Origin: Ciceribacter ferrooxidans
GTDB lineage: Bacteria > Pseudomonadota > Alphaproteobacteria > Rhizobiales > Rhizobiaceae
Length of the DNA stretch: 64,000 nt
Direction of reading: 5' to 3'
Assembly: GCF_004137355.1 (NCBI RefSeq)
Contig: NZ_SDVB01000238.1
Location: forward strand, 372,001-436,000
In this document: positions 56,808-64,000 of the stretch, piece by piece
Position numbering within the stretch: the first letter of the stretch is position 1
How the letters are laid out: each line of letters begins with the position of its first letter
Made by a program: the position numbers and the translations under genes
The notes under the pieces: generated by a model
What the model was told of the DNA's origin: nothing
The model's database searches: none
Seen by the model: the letters and a program-made list of their open reading frames with translations, nothing else

Positions 56808-57698
56808 ATGATGGATTATGCGCTGCTGGATGCGCTCGCAACCGTTCTCCGCTCGGGGAGCTTCGAGAAGGCGGCGCGCCTTCTCGGCCTGACGCCTTCG
56901 GCGGTGTCGCAGCGAATAAAACTCCTCGAGGAACGTCTCGGCCTCGTGCTCGTCGTCCGCGGCCAGCCCTGCACGGCGACGCCGGCGGGCCAGAAGCTCT
57001 TCCGCCACGCGGAGGAGGTGGCGCTGCTCGAAAACAGCCTGCGTGAGGAGATCGGCATCACCGGGATCGCCGCCGAACGTCCGAGCATCCGCATCGCCGT
57101 CACTGCCGACAGCCTGGCGACCTGGTTCGTTTCGGCCATGGCGGCGGTCGACGACTGCCTGTTCGACCTTGTGCTGGACGACCAGGACCACAGCGCCGAA
57201 TGGCTGCGGCGCGGCGAGGTGCGTGCGGCCGTCAGCGGCGACAGCGGCGCGGTGCAGGGCTGCGACAATCGTCCGCTCGGGTCGCTGCGCTATCTCGCGA
57301 CGGCGAGCCCGGCCTTCGTCCGGCGCTGGTTTCCCGACGGCGTGACGCCCGCGGCGCTCGCTGCCGCGCCGTGCCTCACCTTCAACGCCAAGGACATGCT
57401 GCAAGCGCGCTGGATCGGAAAGGTGTTCGGGGAGGCGGTGGCGACGCCGACCCACTGGCTGCCTTCGTCCGAAGCCTTCGTCGACGCGACGCTTGCCGGC
57501 ATCGGCTGGGGCATGAACCCGGAGGTGCTGGTGCGCGACCTGATCGCCGAAGGCAGGCTGGTGCCGCTGGTCGCGGACGCGCCCTACGACGTGCCGCTCT
57601 ACTGGCACTGGAGCCGGTCGGTGCAGCCGGCGATCCGCGGCATCACCGCGGCAGTGATAGAGGCCTCCGGCGCCGTCCTGCTGCCGCCCGAAACATGA
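56808..57698 (+). CDS. LysG/ArgP-type LysR regulator
   Basis: 296 residues. Helix-turn-helix: [37 protein letters not shown], the typical ArgP/LysG pattern; the effector domain begins near residue 90. It should activate the divergent LysE exporter when lysine or arginine is high. The start may be ATG 56808 or the next ATG 56811. Confidence 0.9.
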   Translation: MMDYALLDALATVLRSGSFEKAARLLGLTPSAVSQRIKLLEERLGLVLVVRGQPCTATPAGQKLFRHAEEVALLENSLREEIGITGIAAERPSIRIAVTADSLATWFVSAMAAVDDCLFDLVLDDQDHSAEWLRRGEVRAAVSGDSGAVQGCDNRPLGSLRYLATASPAFVRRWFPDGVTPAALAAAPCLTFNAKDMLQARWIGKVFGEAVATPTHWLPSSEAFVDATLAGIGWGMNPEVLVRDLIAEGRLVPLVADAPYDVPLYWHWSRSVQPAIRGITAAVIEASGAVLLPPET

Positions 57699-57776
57699 GC
57701 GCCGGCTGCCCCTTGCCGCGCTGACGATCGCGCGCTAACTCCTCGTAACAGGTGGAGGAAGTGGGGGAGAACAAAG

Positions 57777-58155
57777 ATGCGCTCTCAAGAGCCAGATCGA
57801 TGCGAGTCTTGCGGCGCTCAACCGCCGCGATTTCGAGGCCCTGATGGGGCTCATCGACGATGATGCGGCGCTCGACATGCCGGACGGCAGCCGGGTGATC
57901 GGCGCGGATTCGATTCGCAATACGCTTGCGGCCTTCGTGCTCGGCCGCGACATCCGCTTTTCCGACATCGTGGTGATGACGGGAGAGGCGGATCTCCGTG
58001 GCGCGGCCGAGGTGACGCTTTCGGCCGTCACCAGGGCGGCGCCCGGCGAGGACGAGCCGGCGGAGGCACGGGTTTCGCTGCCGGCGGTCCTCGTCTTCGA
58101 GCGCGACGGCGGGCCGTTCCAGAGGATCAGCCTCTTCTGCGCGACGCCGCTCTGA
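57777..58155 (+). CDS. NTF2/SnoaL-like protein with apparent 1-base frameshift after the start codon
   Basis: The open frame 57844-58155 (103 codons) lacks the first helix of an NTF2-like domain. That helix is encoded just upstream in the same frame (ALKSQIDASLAALNRRDFEALMGLID), but no start codon exists in that frame. A well-placed ATG with GGAGAAC before it lies at 57777 in another frame: ATG-C-GCT-CTC. Removing the single C at 57780 would give an intact protein of 125 residues, the usual length. Either a recent frameshift, a sequencing error, or use of ATG 57844. Family members are small steroid-isomerase-like proteins of varied function. Confidence 0.6.
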
Positions 58156-58161
58156 GCTGGT

Positions 58162-58629
58162 TTACGACAGATAGTCTTCGAGGACCTTGATGATCATCGC
58201 GTGGTCTTCCTCCGAGGCAAGCCCGGAGACGGTGATCGCGGCGACGACCCCGGTCCCGGTGACGCGGACCGGAAAGCTGCCGCCGTGAGAGGCGTAGTCG
58301 AGCGGATCGAAGCCGTGGTCGGGACCGAGCGCACGACCCTTGAGGCGGTAGCTCTCGCCGACGCGCATCGACGACTTGTGGAGTCTCAGCGTCACGTTGC
58401 TCTTGCGCCGCGCCCAGTGGTCGTTGTCCGGCGACGAGCCGGGGAGCGCAGCATGGAAGAGGGTGCGGTCGGGCGTCCGGATGTCGATCACCACCGGGGC
58501 TTCGTCCCGCCTTGCGGCCCGGACCAGCCGCTCGCCGATCTCGTAGGCCACCGTCTCGTCGAAGGCCGCAAAGACGAGCGCTTTCTCCTGCGCCTCGAGT
58601 GTGTCGATCAGGCTGGTGTCCGTGCTCAT
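58162..58629 (-). CDS. UPF0303 / heme-degrading-domain (HbpS/GlcG-like) protein
   Basis: 155 residues of the GlcG/HbpS fold in its UPF0303 form: ALVFAAFDETVAYEIGERLV, APVVIDIRTPDRTLFHAALPGS, and ASHGGSFPVRVTGTGVVAAITVSGL with the C-terminal EEDHAMIIKVLEDYL. Relatives bind heme or cobalamin-like cofactors, but the function of this subgroup is not established. ATG 58629 follows AGAGGAG. The gene converges on the NTF2-like gene. Confidence 0.85.
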   Translation of the reverse strand: MSTDTSLIDTLEAQEKALVFAAFDETVAYEIGERLVRAARRDEAPVVIDIRTPDRTLFHAALPGSSPDNDHWARRKSNVTLRLHKSSMRVGESYRLKGRALGPDHGFDPLDYASHGGSFPVRVTGTGVVAAITVSGLASEEDHAMIIKVLEDYLS

Positions 58630-58728
58630 GGCGTGCTCCTCTGCTGAACGTGACGGTCGCCGCGGACCTTGCGGCGACGGGGCATCGAATGTCAAATCAT
58701 CCCCATGCCGGCCGACGAGGAGGTGACC

Positions 58729-59148
58729 ATGCCGCAGACCATTCTCACCATCGCGACCTCGGGGCAGGGGCTCTACGAGTTCACCGAGGAGGCGCGCCGC
58801 TTCGTTTCCGGCCATGGCGGCGAGGGCCTGCTGACGCTCTTCGTCCGCCACACCTCCTGCTCGCTGCTGATCCAGGAAAACGCCGATCCTTCCGTGCAGG
58901 ACGACCTCACGCGCTTCCTGCGCCGGCTGGTGCCGCCGGCCGACGATCCCTCGATGCGCTGGATCACCCACGACAGCGAAGGGCCGGACGACATGCCGGC
59001 GCATATCAAGGCGGCGCTGACGCCGGTTTCGCTTTCCGTGCCGGTCAACGACGGCCGGCTGCTCCTCGGCACCTGGCAGGGCATCTATCTCTTCGAGCAC
59101 CGCGACCGACCGCACCGTCGCTCCGTCGTCCTGCACCTTTCGCGGTGA
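58729..59148 (+). CDS. YjbQ/UPF0047-family protein (secondary thiamine-phosphate synthase type)
   Basis: 139 residues, the family's usual size. Signature blocks are FVRHTSCSLLIQENADPSVQDDL, RWITHDSEGPDDMPAHIKAAL with the conserved His and Asp residues, and LGTWQGIYLFEHRDRPH. The family has weak thiamine phosphate synthase activity in E. coli, but the main role is unknown. GAGGAGG lies before ATG 58729. Confidence 0.9.
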   Translation: MPQTILTIATSGQGLYEFTEEARRFVSGHGGEGLLTLFVRHTSCSLLIQENADPSVQDDLTRFLRRLVPPADDPSMRWITHDSEGPDDMPAHIKAALTPVSLSVPVNDGRLLLGTWQGIYLFEHRDRPHRRSVVLHLSR

Positions 59149-59166
59149 TTCGCCACTTGCGGCCGA

Positions 59167-59219
59167 TGAACGGCAAGTGAACGGCGGGTTCTGACAGCGT
59201 TCAGCCCCACGCGGCTAAT
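59167..59219 (+). promoter_or_regulatory. Direct repeats and promoter of the secreted-protein gene
   Basis: TGAACGGC occurs at 59167-59174 and 59178-59185 (11-base period). CTGACA (59191-59196), a 17-base spacer and GCTAAT (59214-59219) follow; GCGTTCAG lies inside the spacer. The arrangement suits an OmpR-class activator. Confidence 0.45.
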
Positions 59220-59282
59220 GTCCTCCCAATCGACAAGGCAAACGGAACCATGGGTTCCTCGCCACTGACCAAGGAGGAAGAC

Positions 59283-59660
59283 ATGCGCAACATTCTCGCA
59301 AAGGCAGGGCTTGCGGCCCTCATCGCCCTCGGCGCGGTTTCTGCGACGGCCGGCTCGGCTGCGGCAGGCGCGGATTTCGGCGTCGGCATCTATATCGGCG
59401 AACCCGGCTATTATCCCGGCGAGCGCCACGGCTGGCGCGACCGCTACGAGCGCCATGATCGCTACGACCGTTACGAGCGGCGCCAGTACCGGCCCTGCAA
59501 TCCCGCCCGCGCGGTCGAGAAGGCCCGCTGGAACGGCCTTCGCCATGCCCGCGTCCGGCGCGTGACGCAGCACAGTGTGGTCGTCTCCGGCTATCGCTAC
59601 GGCGAACGCGACCGGATGGTCTTCGCCAACGTTCGCGGCTGCCCGATCACCCGCTACTGA
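59283..59660 (+). CDS. Small secreted protein of unknown function
   Basis: 125 residues from ATG 59283, with AAGGAGGAAGAC directly before it. A signal peptide (about 1-29, AAAGA cleavage region) is followed by FGVGIYIGEPGYYPG, an Arg/Tyr-rich stretch (RDRYERHDRYDRYERRQ), and a compact C-terminal part with two cysteines (RPCNPARAVEKA and NVRGCPITRY) that may form a disulfide. This type of small basic periplasmic protein is common in Rhizobiales. The promoter region resembles that of the BA14K gene. Confidence 0.78.
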   Translation: MRNILAKAGLAALIALGAVSATAGSAAAGADFGVGIYIGEPGYYPGERHGWRDRYERHDRYDRYERRQYRPCNPARAVEKARWNGLRHARVRRVTQHSVVVSGYRYGERDRMVFANVRGCPITRY

Positions 59661-59737
59661 TCGCGCCCACACCGCTGGGGGCGCCGGCCGCTCCTGCCCC
59701 GGGTCAGGGGCAGGGGAGGCCGTTCGCATTTTTCCGC

Positions 59738-60478
59738 CTACTGCTTGATGGCGTAGGTGATGTTGACCGTCACGCTGTAGCTGTTCTCGCCGGCCTCGAT
59801 CGGTGCCGGCGCTCCCGCCATCATGTCCTTCTCCATCGCCGCGCGGAACACCGGCTGCGGCATCGGCCGGGCGAAGTTCTCGCTGATCTCGACGACGCGG
59901 CCGAGCGTCACGCCGGCGGCTTCGGCGAGCGTCTTCGCCTTCGCGATCGCCTCGGCGGCAGCCGCCTTGCGGGCCTCGCTGATCGCGGCATCCGGCTTGT
60001 CGTTGGTGAAGACGATGCTGCCGCCCTGGTTGACGCCGAGCCGCACCGACTGGTCGATGATCGCGCCGAGCTTGCCGAGATCGCGCACCCGCACCGTGAG
60101 CCCGTTGGTCACCGCATAGCCGATGATTTCCGGCTCGCGGATCTGTTCGTCGTCGTTGCGGTCGCGGTAGCGCGGCATGACGGAGAAATCGCTGGTCTGC
60201 AGGTCGCGCGCCTCGATGCCGCCGGCCTTCAGCTCGGCGATGACCTTGCCCATCGCCTCGGTGTTGGCGGCGAGCGCCTCGGCGGCGGTCGGCGCCTCGC
60301 GCAGCACGCTCAGGGAAAGGACCGCGAGATCCGGGGCCAGTTTCGCCTCGCCCTCGCCGGAGACGACGATGGTGGCCTCGCGCAGCTTTTCCTCTTCGGC
60401 GAAAGCGGCGGCAGGGGAAAGCGTGGCGGCGCAGGCGAGCGCCGCGAATGCGAGGGAAGGCAGGATACGGCTCGTCAT
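59738..60478 (-). CDS. Secreted SIMPL-domain protein
   Basis: 246 residues with a signal peptide (about 1-27, AAFAEEEK). The SIMPL (DUF541) domain follows: REATIVVSGEGEAKLAPDLAVLSLSV, GIEARDLQTSDFSVMPRY, and YAVTNGLTVRVRDLGKLGAIIDQSV. Proteins of this family (BP26/OMP28 of Brucella, a diagnostic antigen) form oligomeric periplasmic barrels. The size and residues match the BP26-like group. No neighbour points to a specific role. Confidence 0.9.
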   Translation of the reverse strand: MTSRILPSLAFAALACAATLSPAAAFAEEEKLREATIVVSGEGEAKLAPDLAVLSLSVLREAPTAAEALAANTEAMGKVIAELKAGGIEARDLQTSDFSVMPRYRDRNDDEQIREPEIIGYAVTNGLTVRVRDLGKLGAIIDQSVRLGVNQGGSIVFTNDKPDAAISEARKAAAAEAIAKAKTLAEAAGVTLGRVVEISENFARPMPQPVFRAAMEKDMMAGAPAPIEAGENSYSVTVNITYAIKQ

Positions 60479-60552
60479 CGTCTAATCCTCTGGTTGATGG
60501 GTCCCTTCGCATAGCGTGATGGCGAGTGATTGTGTAGCCATTGCGGCAATGG

Positions 60553-60581
60553 CTTGTCGCCTCCACCGAATTGCGTTAGAG
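60553..60581 (+). promoter_or_regulatory. Promoter of the tRNA gene
   Basis: CTTGTC (60553-60558), 17-base spacer, TTAGAG (60576-60581); the tRNA begins 48 bases downstream. Confidence 0.4.
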
Positions 60582-60628
60582 CGGGACCTTGCCGGCGGGG
60601 ACCATTGCCGCCGGCGGCGCCTGGCGCC

Positions 60629-60704
60629 GGGCCTGTAGCTCAATGGTCAGAGCCGGCGGCTCATAACCGCTTGGTTGGGGGTTCGAGTCCCTCCGGGCCC
60701 ACCA
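60629..60704 (+). tRNA. tRNA with CAU anticodon, probably tRNA-Ile2 (lysidine type)
   Basis: 76 bases fold into a full cloverleaf. Acceptor GGGCCTG/CGGGCCC (one G-U pair) with encoded ACCA end, D arm AGCTCAATGGTCAGAGC, anticodon stem-loop GCGG-CTCATAA-CCGC with anticodon CAT (60662-60664), T arm GGGGG-TTCGAGT-CCCTC. The sequence around the anticodon and variable loop (CTCATAACCGCTTGGT) is closer to tRNA-Ile(CAU) than to elongator tRNA-Met, but this needs TilS-identity scoring. It is not an initiator tRNA, since the 1-72 pair is G-C. Confidence 0.9.
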
Positions 60705-61249
60705 TTATTTTCAAAGACTTACATAGAAAATCACTGCTGAGAGCCGATAAGTGAAGGCCCTGTGGCAACAGTCTTCAGTTTTCGTTGCCATAAAGAAAAG
60801 GCCTGCCACAAAGCAGCGGCCCCGTTCGCTTGAATGGCCAAATCGATTCTTCACACGCCATGCCGTTTCAATATGGCCATGCCGCATCCGTGCATGAGTA
60901 GAACGCGCAATCCTTCCCCCTCGGGGTATCCCTTCCTGAGCTTATCGATTGTGGCCCCTGACGACATATGTGGGCTGCCAGAGTCCGGTTCATCGAAATG
61001 GCTTTCGAAAGCCTTTTCGCCCCGCTCCCATGCCGCTAAATGCTGACGAAACGGTCAAGCCCGCCACGTTCCCGCAGCGGACCTGCGCTTTCCGGTTTGA
61101 TAAAGACTCGGTCAGCGCCTGGATTCCCGGTATGGCCCCGGTGACCGTGAATGTACCGGCACTGACGGGCGCAGAAGGTCGGGTGAGCCGGCCTGCTTTG
61201 TTGCCTATTGCGCCCCGCGGCCCCAGGAAGCGCGGCGGCAACAACGCGC
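60705..61249. other. Gene-poor region downstream of the tRNA
   Basis: 545 bases without a recognisable gene and with lower GC near the tRNA (AT-rich 60705-60735). A 7-bp dyad TGGCAAC/GTTGCCA lies at 60763-60790. Short frames on both strands have no conserved features. No integrase fragment or second copy of the tRNA end is seen, so an island scar is possible but unsupported. Confidence 0.5.
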
Positions 61250-61576
61250 CTACGCCGCCGGTGGACGATATCGAATCGACTTTGCCTTTTGCAGGGCTTC
61301 CATCGTATCCTCCACGCTGAGAAGGACAGTCGTCTCGATAGAGCTGAGCGCGCCGCCTGCGCCGATGGCAAGGGCGACAGCCGCCATCGAAACGTTATCA
61401 GGCGCCTCCCAGAGATTCCAACCGTCATGTTCGCCAAAGGCATACCAGAACCCGTGGAGCTTTCCGCCCACGGATTCAATGTACGTACGTGCCGCCTCGC
61501 GGCGATCCTCGGGGTTTTCGATCATGCGCGCCCACGTCTCGGGCGTGTAGCTGAAGCGCGTAAGATACATGGCCAT
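61250..61576 (-). CDS. GYD-domain protein
   Basis: 108 residues, one GYD domain (ferredoxin-like, related to dimeric alpha-beta barrel proteins): YLTRFSYTPETWARMIENPEDRREAA, the conserved GGKLHGFWYAFGEHDGWNLWEAPDN, and ETTVLLSVEDTMEALQKA. Its function is unknown. The start may be ATG 61576 or 61570. It stands alone in a gene-poor stretch. Confidence 0.88.
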   Translation of the reverse strand: MAMYLTRFSYTPETWARMIENPEDRREAARTYIESVGGKLHGFWYAFGEHDGWNLWEAPDNVSMAAVALAIGAGGALSSIETTVLLSVEDTMEALQKAKSIRYRPPAA

Positions 61577-61989
61577 GGTTTTGCCTCCTCCGTCAGAAGA
61601 ACGCAGTTAAAGCTCAAGCCGGGAAGAACGCGAGTCATTTTCAGTGTCCGGGTGGAAACGCAAAGCCTCAAGCGCCGTCGCGGTTCCTCCAGCGGACCTT
61701 CAGTATGCACTCGCCTTCTGCATATTGCCTGCAGTTGGGTGCGCGTCGATGGTCCGGCATTGGTTTCGTCGCAAGTCGTTGCCTCGCACCGCCTGAACCG
61801 GGGTTTCACCTGAAAAATCCGAGGTTCAGGCGGCTTGCGCGCGCCTCAGGCCTCGATTTTTCGTTCTTCCATGCGAGGGGGGCAAAGTTGCGGACACCTC
61901 TCCGTCGCCCCGGCGACGTCTCCCCAAAAAGGGGAGATCGCTACGAAAGTGGAAAAGGCCGCCGTTGGTGGCCCGGTGTTCTCGAATTG
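61577..61989. other. Intergenic region with a rhizobial palindromic element
   Basis: 413 bases without a recognised gene. The only structure seen is a pair of hairpins at 61903-61937, listed separately. A 95-codon minus frame (61522-61809) is Arg-rich, overlaps the GYD start and is not credible. Confidence 0.5.
61903..61937. repeat. Tandem-hairpin intergenic element of the rhizobial palindromic type
   Basis: CGTCGCC-CC-GGCGACG (61903-61918) is followed at once by TCTCCCC-AAAAA-GGGGAGA (61919-61937). The layout resembles the short palindromic elements dispersed between genes in Rhizobiaceae genomes (CTCCCC...GGGGAG blocks). Only one copy is in this window, so repetition cannot be shown here. 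Confidence 0.5.
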
Positions 61990-62103
61990 TCAGGAAAAGG
62001 CCAGCACGGGGGCCGAGATGATGAAAAGGCCGACCACGGTGATCGCTGCCAGTTTCAGTCTCCGGATACGCCGGGTACGCACGCCACTCCAATCATACGC
62101 CAT
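61990..62103 (-). CDS. Possible 37-residue membrane peptide
   Basis: ATG 62103 to TGA 61990. The product has a basic N-terminal half (WSGVRTRRIRRLKLAA) and one hydrophobic helix (ITVVGLFIISAPVLAF). GAGGA lies seven bases before the ATG. Composition (positive-inside, single membrane helix) is typical of small bacterial membrane peptides. It is too short for strong support. Confidence 0.4.
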   Translation of the reverse strand: MAYDWSGVRTRRIRRLKLAAITVVGLFIISAPVLAFS

Positions 62104-62222
62104 CACAGATCCTCATGATCAGTCTGCACGACAGGGCTGCATTCGCGGTTGGCGAGTATGCCCACAAACAGTGTTTCCTGCAAGCAGGTGTTAGGTCGCG
62201 GAACTGGTGCGAGGCTTGCGGG

Positions 62223-62242
62223 GCGTTGACAAATGTCAACGC
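62223..62242. promoter_or_regulatory. Palindrome upstream of the ABC exporter operon
   Basis: GCGTTGACA (62223-62231), AA, TGTCAACGC (62234-62242): perfect 9-bp arms. It contains a TTGACA that could be a -35 box. It lies about 50 bases before the ABC ATPase start and resembles operators of TetR-type repressors, although no such gene is within the window. Confidence 0.5.
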
Positions 62243-62292
62243 GGGGCCGGGCGCCCTGCTTTATGGTCGCGCCACATGTTGTAAGGTGAGCC

Positions 62293-63000
<708 letters not shown>

Positions 63001-63006
63001 CGCGCC

Positions 63007-64000
63007 ATGTCGATGCTCGACCGCAAGCTCTTCCGCGACATCCTGAGGCTCTGGGCCCAGGTGCTGGCGGTCGCGCTCGTCATGGCCTGCGGGGTGATGA
63101 CGATCATCCTGGCGATCGGCGCCTACCGGTCGCTCGAAGAGACGCGCGCGGTCTTCTACGAACGCTACCGGTTCGGCAACCTCTTCGTCACGGCGAACCG
63201 GGCACCGCTTCACCTGAAGGAACGCATCGCCGCGCTGGAGGGCGTCGGCGGCGTCGATCTCCGGATCGTCGACTACGTGCTGCTCGACATGCCCGGCATG
63301 GCCGAGCCGGCGACCGGCATCGCCGTCTCGATCCCCGACAGCGGCCAGCCGGCGGTCAACCGGCTCTATATCCGCAGCGGCCGCCTGCCGGAGCCGAACC
63401 GCCCGCACGAGGCGGCGGTGCTCGAAAGCTTCGCGCTCGCCCACCGGCTGACGCAGGGCAGCACCTTCGACGCGATCATGAACGGCCGCAAGCAGACGCT
63501 GACGGTGACCGGCATCGTGCTGTCGCCTGAATACATCTATGCGATCGGCCCCGGCGACATGGTGCCCGACCCGCATCGCTTCGGCGTCTTCTACATGACC
63601 CGCACGGCGCTCGAAGGCGTCATGGACATGGATGGCGCCTTCAACGACGCCTCGCTGACGGTGCTTCGCGGCGCCGACACCGACGATCTCGTCGGCGCGA
63701 TCGACGACCTGCTCGATCCTTACGGCGGGCAGGGCACGTATCTGCGCAAGGACCAGATCTCGCACACCTTCCTCGACAACGAGCTCATCCAGCTGCGCGC
63801 GATGGCGGCGATCATCCCGCCGATCTTCCTCTTCGTCGCGGCCTTCCTCGTCAACATGATCCTGACGCGGCTGATCACGCTGGAGCGCGAGCAGATCGGG
63901 CTTCTGAAGGCGCTCGGCTACCGCGATTTCGAGGTCGCCTGGCACTATGCCAAGCTCACCATCGTCATCGCGCTCATCGGTGTGGTGATCGGTTTCGGTG
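63007..64000 (+). CDS. FtsX-like ABC transporter permease (3' end cut off by window)
   Basis: 331 codons are visible from ATG 63007 to the window end without a stop. First membrane segment about 17-40 ([21 protein letters not shown]), a large periplasmic MacB_PCD-like domain (about 45-265), then FtsX-type segments ([58 protein letters not shown]). It forms the transporter with the ATPase encoded just upstream. The usual length of the family is about 780 residues when two FtsX halves are present. Confidence 0.9.
   Translation, partial: MSMLDRKLFRDILRLWAQVLAVALVMACGVMTIILAIGAYRSLEETRAVFYERYRFGNLFVTANRAPLHLKERIAALEGVGGVDLRIVDYVLLDMPGMAEPATGIAVSIPDSGQPAVNRLYIRSGRLPEPNRPHEAAVLESFALAHRLTQGSTFDAIMNGRKQTLTVTGIVLSPEYIYAIGPGDMVPDPHRFGVFYMTRTALEGVMDMDGAFNDASLTVLRGADTDDLVGAIDDLLDPYGGQGTYLRKDQISHTFLDNELIQLRAMAAIIPPIFLFVAAFLVNMILTRLITLEREQIGLLKALGYRDFEVAWHYAKLTIVIALIGVVIGFG

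Noticed and set aside
61522-61809. 95-codon minus frame next to the GYD gene
   Set aside because: Overlaps the GYD gene start, Arg-rich, no ribosome site and no similarity that I recognise.
60705-62290. Genomic island integrated at the CAU tRNA
   Set aside because: No integrase, no repeat of the tRNA 3' end and no mobile genes are seen in the following 1.6 kb; only low gene density.

Overview
The window is high-GC chromosomal DNA from an alphaproteobacterium of the order Rhizobiales, most likely family Rhizobiaceae (Sinorhizobium/Ensifer/Rhizobium/Shinella type). The evidence is gene content and order: trxB followed by the LysR gene lsrB, then an AbcR-type sRNA; lrp next to LPS-core glycosyltransferases ending in lpsB and greA; carB and carA; and yqeY-dnaG-rpoD. 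BA14K, DUF930 and OpgC proteins and promoters of the CTTGAC-N17-CTATAT type fit the same group. No phage, IS element, CRISPR array or plasmid backbone is seen.

Layout. 1-8 kb: a minus-strand run lgt, MidA-type methyltransferase, pgeF, M24 hydrolase, then a lipoprotein with its own promoter; on the plus strand ubiK, a YbjN protein, proC and a CsaA-like protein. 8-16 kb: a MarR / OmpR-type regulator / EnvZ-type kinase operon, an MBL hydrolase, a BA14K protein, a cold-shock gene with a long leader, a DMT transporter and a PQQ-type sugar dehydrogenase. 15.8-23.8 kb: a degenerate EAL protein, aspartate aminotransferase, OpgC, a LysR/epimerase divergent pair and an ArsR/OYE pair. 23.8-32 kb: AbcR-like sRNA, lsrB, trxB, lrp and an LPS-core locus holding a GT2, a GT29 (sialyltransferase fold), a pyruvyltransferase-like protein, a GT42/MptE-like protein and lpsB, then greA behind a leader terminator. 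32-37.5 kb: DUF2235 hydrolase, two exporters and an ArsR-SRPBCC-SRPBCC operon. 37.5-49.5 kb: carB and carA separated by PAP2, amidase, zinc peptidase, a second ArsR/SRPBCC pair and a MATE exporter with an attenuator-like leader. 49.5-55 kb: yqeY, a BrnT/BrnA toxin-antitoxin pair, dnaG and rpoD. 55-64 kb: DUF930 protein, a LysE/LysG pair, small conserved proteins, a CAU-anticodon tRNA, a gene-poor stretch, and the start of an ABC exporter operon cut off by the window end.

Most of the window is ordinary housekeeping DNA. The signals that stand out are mostly non-coding: the sRNA beside its probable LysR regulator with a 16-bp palindrome, intrinsic terminators placed between promoter and start codon of greA and of the MATE gene (the latter with a 20-codon leader ORF), a direct-repeat motif shared by two small secreted-protein promoters, and several dyads at ArsR and toxin-antitoxin promoters. 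The most unusual protein content is the GT29/GT42-like pair in the LPS-core locus. All calls were made by reading the sequence; no database search was run.
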